Shown here: one piece after another, positions 59,586-64,000 of the stretch
How positions within the stretch are numbered: position 1 is the first letter of the stretch
Layout: every line of letters starts with the position of its first letter
NCBI RefSeq assembly: GCF_024713975.1
Contig: NC_091100.1
Location: forward strand, 23,263,501 to 23,327,500
Length of the DNA stretch: 64,000 bases
Direction: 5' to 3'
DNA from: Paralichthys olivaceus
Lineage: Eukaryota > Chordata > Actinopteri > Pleuronectiformes > Paralichthyidae
The notes under the pieces: generated by a model
The model's database searches: none
Told to the model about the DNA's origin: nothing
What the model saw: the letters and a program-made list of their open reading frames with translations, nothing else
Translations under genes and position numbers: made by a program

Positions 59586-60040
59586 TCAGTGAACGCAGCA
59601 CTGCGCTGCTCCGAGAGGTGGAAAAAAACTGAGCTGGGGGAGGAGCGATGGCGTCACAGGCTCGATGACCCAGGGAGAGAGGAGGAGGAGGAGGAGGTGA
59701 CAGGCAGAGGGACTCAGTCCTCCTCCGGCGACGCTGCTCCTCGGTGTGTGTTCGTGATCACACGGTGCACGGCTCTGGATATTCCGGTTATCGCTCTCAC
59801 TGTCCCTCTCATCGCCGGGCTGTGAGGCTTCTCCGACGGTTAGCTTTGTAGCCACATGGCCAGCTATCACAGCGACGCTAACTGTTGTTAGCAAGCTGGC
59901 TTCAGCTCAACACACGGACCCGGCGAAGTGAAGAGCCGAGGAGGTGAAATGGCCAGAGTTCCCTCGGATAGCTCTTTCAGAAGACACGGCGACTAAGCAG
60001 ACGGAACAGCTCCACATTTCTTTAGTGGTCCCAGTCATCG
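59586..60040 (+). other. sec14l1: sec14l1 promoter region and non-coding first exon
   Basis: A CpG-rich block ends in CCAGTCATCG followed by a strong donor, gtaagc, at 60041. The coding exon downstream has its own acceptor and only a short leader, so a non-coding first exon of this kind is expected. The transcription start is not visible; the left edge is approximate. Confidence 0.5.
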
Positions 60041-61181
60041 GTAAGCACTATGTATTAGATTTATGTCGACTTAACAGCGATCTGTAAAGTTAGCGCTAGC
60101 ATGCTGGCTAGTCTCTGCTAGCCACTGTTGTGTAAGCTAACGTTAACAAGTCGGCGTGGCAAATGTTACTCACCAGGTGATTGTGGTGAAACAACAACAC
60201 CAAGCTGTTGAGTTGTAGCTAGAAACACAACACCTGCTGACGTGTGTGATATTCTCCAGCTCAGTCAAAACATCCTGCTCCGTGGAAACCACACCAGAAA
60301 AGACCAAAACAATTGCTAGAAATGACAGCATTCAAAACATTAGCTGACAGATACCGGGTCCAGTGGGAAGCGTGGTTATCTAACACGGACATTATGCATG
60401 GACGTCGGAGAGGATAATCAGATGTGGTACTTCTGTAGCTGGAGCCAATCACTTAGACCTGGCGAGACACAGAAAGAGAAGCTGAATGGTGTGTTTGAAA
60501 CTGTCACCCTGAGTCTCTTGTTGAAGTAATTGTTTTTGCTTTGACGTTGCTGACAGATCCTGAAGCATGGCGGTAATTATGTGTTAGATATGTGTTGTTT
60601 AGTTATTAACACTGTGGCGACCTGTCTGTGTGTTGTCTGTCTGTCTATACAGCCCGGTTATTATTAGTGCGCCTGCCCTGATCCCTCTGAAAGTAGTGCT
60701 GTGCCGGGACGGCAGCTCACACCCCTCCCTGCAGCTGTGTTCCTACAGCTTAGCAGTGGTTAGAAGCATGTATCAGCATGCTGCCAGGAGATGAAGTTCA
60801 AGCCAGGGTGTTTGCTTCATGAAAACATTTGAAGAGCATTTGTCCTTTTCAGCTGGCACCTTTCAAATGACCAGAAGATTCCTTTCATTCAGTTTTCTGC
60901 TCAGATGCTTAAGCATGTCAAATCATCATTACATGAAGCGACTTGTGACCTGAGCTTCTGCAGTGACTGTAGTTTAGTTCAATGAATCCCCAGTAGTTTG
61001 TAGTGAAAGGCCCTTTGCAGTGGTACAGTCTCTGATAAATGAGCAGGCAATACTGCATCCAACGATCATTGAGCCCCCCCCCCCTCAATTTATTTCAAAA
61101 ATACCTGGGATCATGGATCATAACTCTTTCTTTTCTTATTGATTTATTCTTCAGGTTGTTGGTGTTACTCTAATCCCCATC

Positions 61182-61244
61182 ATGGTGCAGAAGTACCAGT
61201 CACCCGTGCGGGTGTACAAGCATCCCTTTGAGCTGGTGATGGCG
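61182..61244 (+). CDS. sec14l1: SEC14-like protein 1, first coding exon
   Basis: SEC14L1 is a PRELI/MSF1, CRAL-TRIO and GOLD-domain lipid-binding protein; the human protein has been linked to RIG-I regulation and choline transport. This exon begins after the acceptor ttcttcag at 61147-61154, has 27 leader bases, and encodes MVQKYQSPVRVYKHPFELVM plus Ala before the donor gtaagt. That is the exact start of the PRELI/MSF1 domain in the family, with one difference from human that I recall (His for Tyr). All later exons lie to the right of the window. Confidence 0.88.
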
Positions 61245-64000
61245 GTAAGTGTCTCTACCTGTACGCGGGTCAGCCATGTATTGCACGCCGTAGATTATCA
61301 AACAACAGTTATTATCTGCTAATGGTCAATTCAGTTATAATCGAATGGTATCTCTGCTAGCATCCTTATCACAGATGCAGAGTTATGTAATGCTGGTGGG
61401 TGGGTGCTTCAGAGGTCACCATCAGAGGGTAGTCATTGAATTACACACCTTGCTTTTCATTTGCTCACATAATCAAAATGCTGTTGCTGAAGCTAGACTG
61501 CAATGCAGGCAGTTCACTTCCAATGTTTGTGCATCACCATTACACTGAGAGTGCTCTGAGCAGTTCTGTCAGCATAAATTTCGAATCAAATAAAACAGCC
61601 ATCACAACTAATGTGTTGAATTATTGCAACAGAGTTGGAGCTGATTTAGTGTGAACAGTGAACACACTGACAGTATCCTCATACTGGCAAGTGAACTACT
61701 TGCTAGAGTGAGGTTGTTCTTCTTCAACATACACCACGCTCGTATGTCATGTGGGTTACTCTTCACACACCCTGTCATGTGTTTTTAACACCCCAAGTTC
61801 CAGATAGTTGTTTTCTTTAAATGGACATCGGTTTTATACAACAGCACAGAAGAAGAAGACAGTTGCACTGACCCCATCTAGTTCCTGTCATCTTGAGGTT
61901 TAAGATGTCTTCAATGTTAACTGCAGTGTTGAGCCGTCATGCTGTACATCTGCACACTCAGCATCTGAATATACAGCACAACTGGGCTGTTATGTCAGAG
62001 GTTCCATCGCAGACCTGGAGGTGGTAGTCCATTTGCAGCGTAAAGAATTCAGTGGCTACCATGGCTTTTAGCAAACGACCGCCGTGTGCATGTTTTTGTT
62101 CACTTTCAGGCACGAGTGCCCATGTTGAGTGCAGGGAGTGTGGATTTGAATGTAGCTCTCATTTTGCTTTGTGTTTCTGGTGCCATCTATGCTTTCTGTA
62201 TGTGCATTTTTCTTGTGTTAATTTTCCTTTTATTTTATGTGCAACTTTCAGTTAGTCTTTACCCTTGTGATGCCGGGCTGAGGGAGGTTGGATATCAGAG
62301 AAGATGCACTCACTAAAAGCTTCAGAAACGGCACATAGAAAGCATTAAGCAACTGATTCTCTGCTGGGTCACGTCTGTGAGTTTTCTTTTTACCAGTGTT
62401 TGAAAAAGAAACTATAGCGTACTACACTGGGACCTATAATCAGGTCACACAGTGGAAAATGGTTTACTCAGCAATGATTTGACCTCAGCTGCTTATTGTC
62501 AGTAATGTGGTGTTAGTGCATGCCTGCAGAGTCTTGGCCTTATTATACAACTGTCTATTTTAGCCTAACATTTGAACTAGCCAGAGGTGCATTATTTCTG
62601 AGCTGTTTCTTTTTCTGCAGTGTTTTCCTGCTTCACTTGTTTAAATGACATCAGATGAGGAAATTACATGGGAATTACTTTCTTTTTACAGTACAGGTGC
62701 TATTTTCCTTAAATGGAAACCAGCTTTCTACGCCAGCCTGAAGGAGGAAGCAGGAAGACTAAATCTCCTTAGCAAAGACTGGATTGAGCAACGGGCAAAC
62801 CGATGGCTATAAATAGAGGGCTGGTGCCTACACCTGGGTCTACACATGTAGGCAAAGTGGGGAATAGTTATAATACCAAATCAGACCAAATCAGACCTGC
62901 ATGGGACATGGTTACTTTTGAGAAAACTACTGGAGTAGCTCTGGGTGCTTTTAAACTAGGACAGCAACAATACGGTGTCTGTTAGTTTTTGTTAAAAAAA
63001 AAAAAGGCTTAGCTAGTATTGTATGACATTATGGGTGGGACACGAGCAACATGATCAGAATCTATTGTAAAAAAAAAAAAGACATCTCAGTTTGTTTGAA
63101 GCTGGATATCGTGCCTTCACATTATTTCCCCTTTTTGTGACTTTCCTCTGCAGTGAGTATTTTTGCAGACACTGCAGAGCAGAGTTAATGGTGTGTCACA
63201 ACACTTGCTGCCTCTTTCTATTGAAAATGCAGTGAAATCTCTTCCCTCTCGCTTCCTCTAAAGCAGGCCTGTCATCCTTGTAGCATAGTAGTGTAACAAC
63301 ATCCTGCGTACTGTTTCTTTTGTGTTTCAGGACCACTTGTACTTTTCAATATGTATAAGGGGTATATATTGTGCAATCACAGCTAGTCATTATGTAGAGT
63401 AGTTCAAAAGAAATGCACATGGCTATATGTTTAGTCCAACCATGTTATTCCTCTCTGCAGTGCCTCTGTCAGTGGCGTCTGAGATATCTACCAGCAATGG
63501 CTTCTCCCTTTAGTCTGTTGGGGGATTATATTTGACATTTGCTTTGAGGAATTTGGTTGTCTCTCTCTACTTGACTCTGTTGTTTGGATACTGTCAGTTC
63601 TTTTAAATACCAATTTACTCTGGTGAGGGTTAAATCCAAGGCTCTACATTCCTCTGTTAAAGCCTTTAAATGCATTCCTTTTGTCTAGATGAAATACAGC
63701 CTCTCCTCACTTGGCCTCAAAGTGCCACTCGGCTCACTGACAGGTGCTATCAAAGTATTTCAACCTCTGGCTAAAACTGCGGTGGCTTGCATGTAAGGCT
63801 ACATGAAGCGGCCTGGATCTCAGTACCCCCTCAGCTGTTTTTTATTCTGCAGTGTTAATTGTACCCAGAATTGAAAATGGTAGTATCTGTATTGTTGGTG
63901 TTGATAGCTTTTTGGCAGATTTGACACTCTTCTTGTGAATTGGCAGTAATTGGTTACGTGAAGAGCTTTGCAACACTAATGAAGAGTTGTGCAAGTAATC
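61245..64000 (+). other. sec14l1: Intron of sec14l1
   Basis: No second coding exon of sec14l1 (expected to start near AAYERRFPTCPL) was found up to the window end. Two poly-A stretches (62994 to 63005, 63068 to 63080) are present. The open frames at 62052 to 62316 have no recognisable similarity. Confidence 0.6.

Noticed and set aside
59538-59825. 95-codon plus-strand open frame at the sec14l1 promoter
   Set aside because: It overlaps the CpG-rich promoter and leader, has a poly-Glu run from a GGA repeat and no similarity to a known protein.
62052-62316. Possible small membrane protein in the sec14l1 intron
   Set aside because: The hydrophobic run arises from T-rich intron sequence; no start context, splice sites or family match.

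Overview
The window is vertebrate nuclear DNA, almost certainly from a teleost fish. Genes are split into short exons with GT-AG introns, several protein families are vertebrate-specific, and the intergenic DNA carries fish-type LINE tails, hAT-like elements, MITEs and long CA/TG microsatellites. No bacterial, viral or organellar gene was seen. Exons were joined by hand from splice consensus, reading phase and remembered family sequences; no alignment was run.

Layout from left to right: the last exon of cbx8 (Polycomb chromobox protein, + strand); a three-exon gene for a small secreted protein of the C17orf67 family (- strand, 6534 to 3945); a complete eleven-exon dgke (diacylglycerol kinase epsilon, + strand, 9223 to 15568); a repeat-rich stretch with a MITE, a LINE fragment and a hAT-like element; two tandem trim25-type genes, both on the - strand (28035 to 21282 and 41144 to 33878); a complete rasal3 (Ras GTPase-activating protein, - strand, 54202 to 43047) with a likely alternative first exon; a gene-poor spacer; and the 5' end of sec14l1 (+ strand, CpG-rich non-coding first exon and first coding exon at 61182 to 61244), whose intron fills the rest.

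The c17orf67 - dgke - trim25 order is the same neighbourhood found on human 17q22, which supports these calls. The other genes (cbx8, sec14l1, rasal3) lie elsewhere in human. Functionally the genes are a mixture: chromatin repression, a predicted processed secreted peptide, diacylglycerol signalling, ubiquitin ligases of antiviral signalling, Ras inactivation in blood cells, and lipid/trafficking regulation.

The most notable feature is the trim25 pair. Their RING/B-box exons are 664/669 identical with sharp edges at the exon ends, while all other exons are strongly diverged, which points to exon-limited gene conversion. The left copy has lost the C-terminal PRY/SPRY domain and gained a Tyr/Pro/Gly-rich exon. 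Other points of interest are a furin-type site that would release a 53-residue peptide from the C17orf67-like protein, a rasal3 exon bracketed by complementary TG and CA repeats, and an in-frame upstream ORF before dgke.
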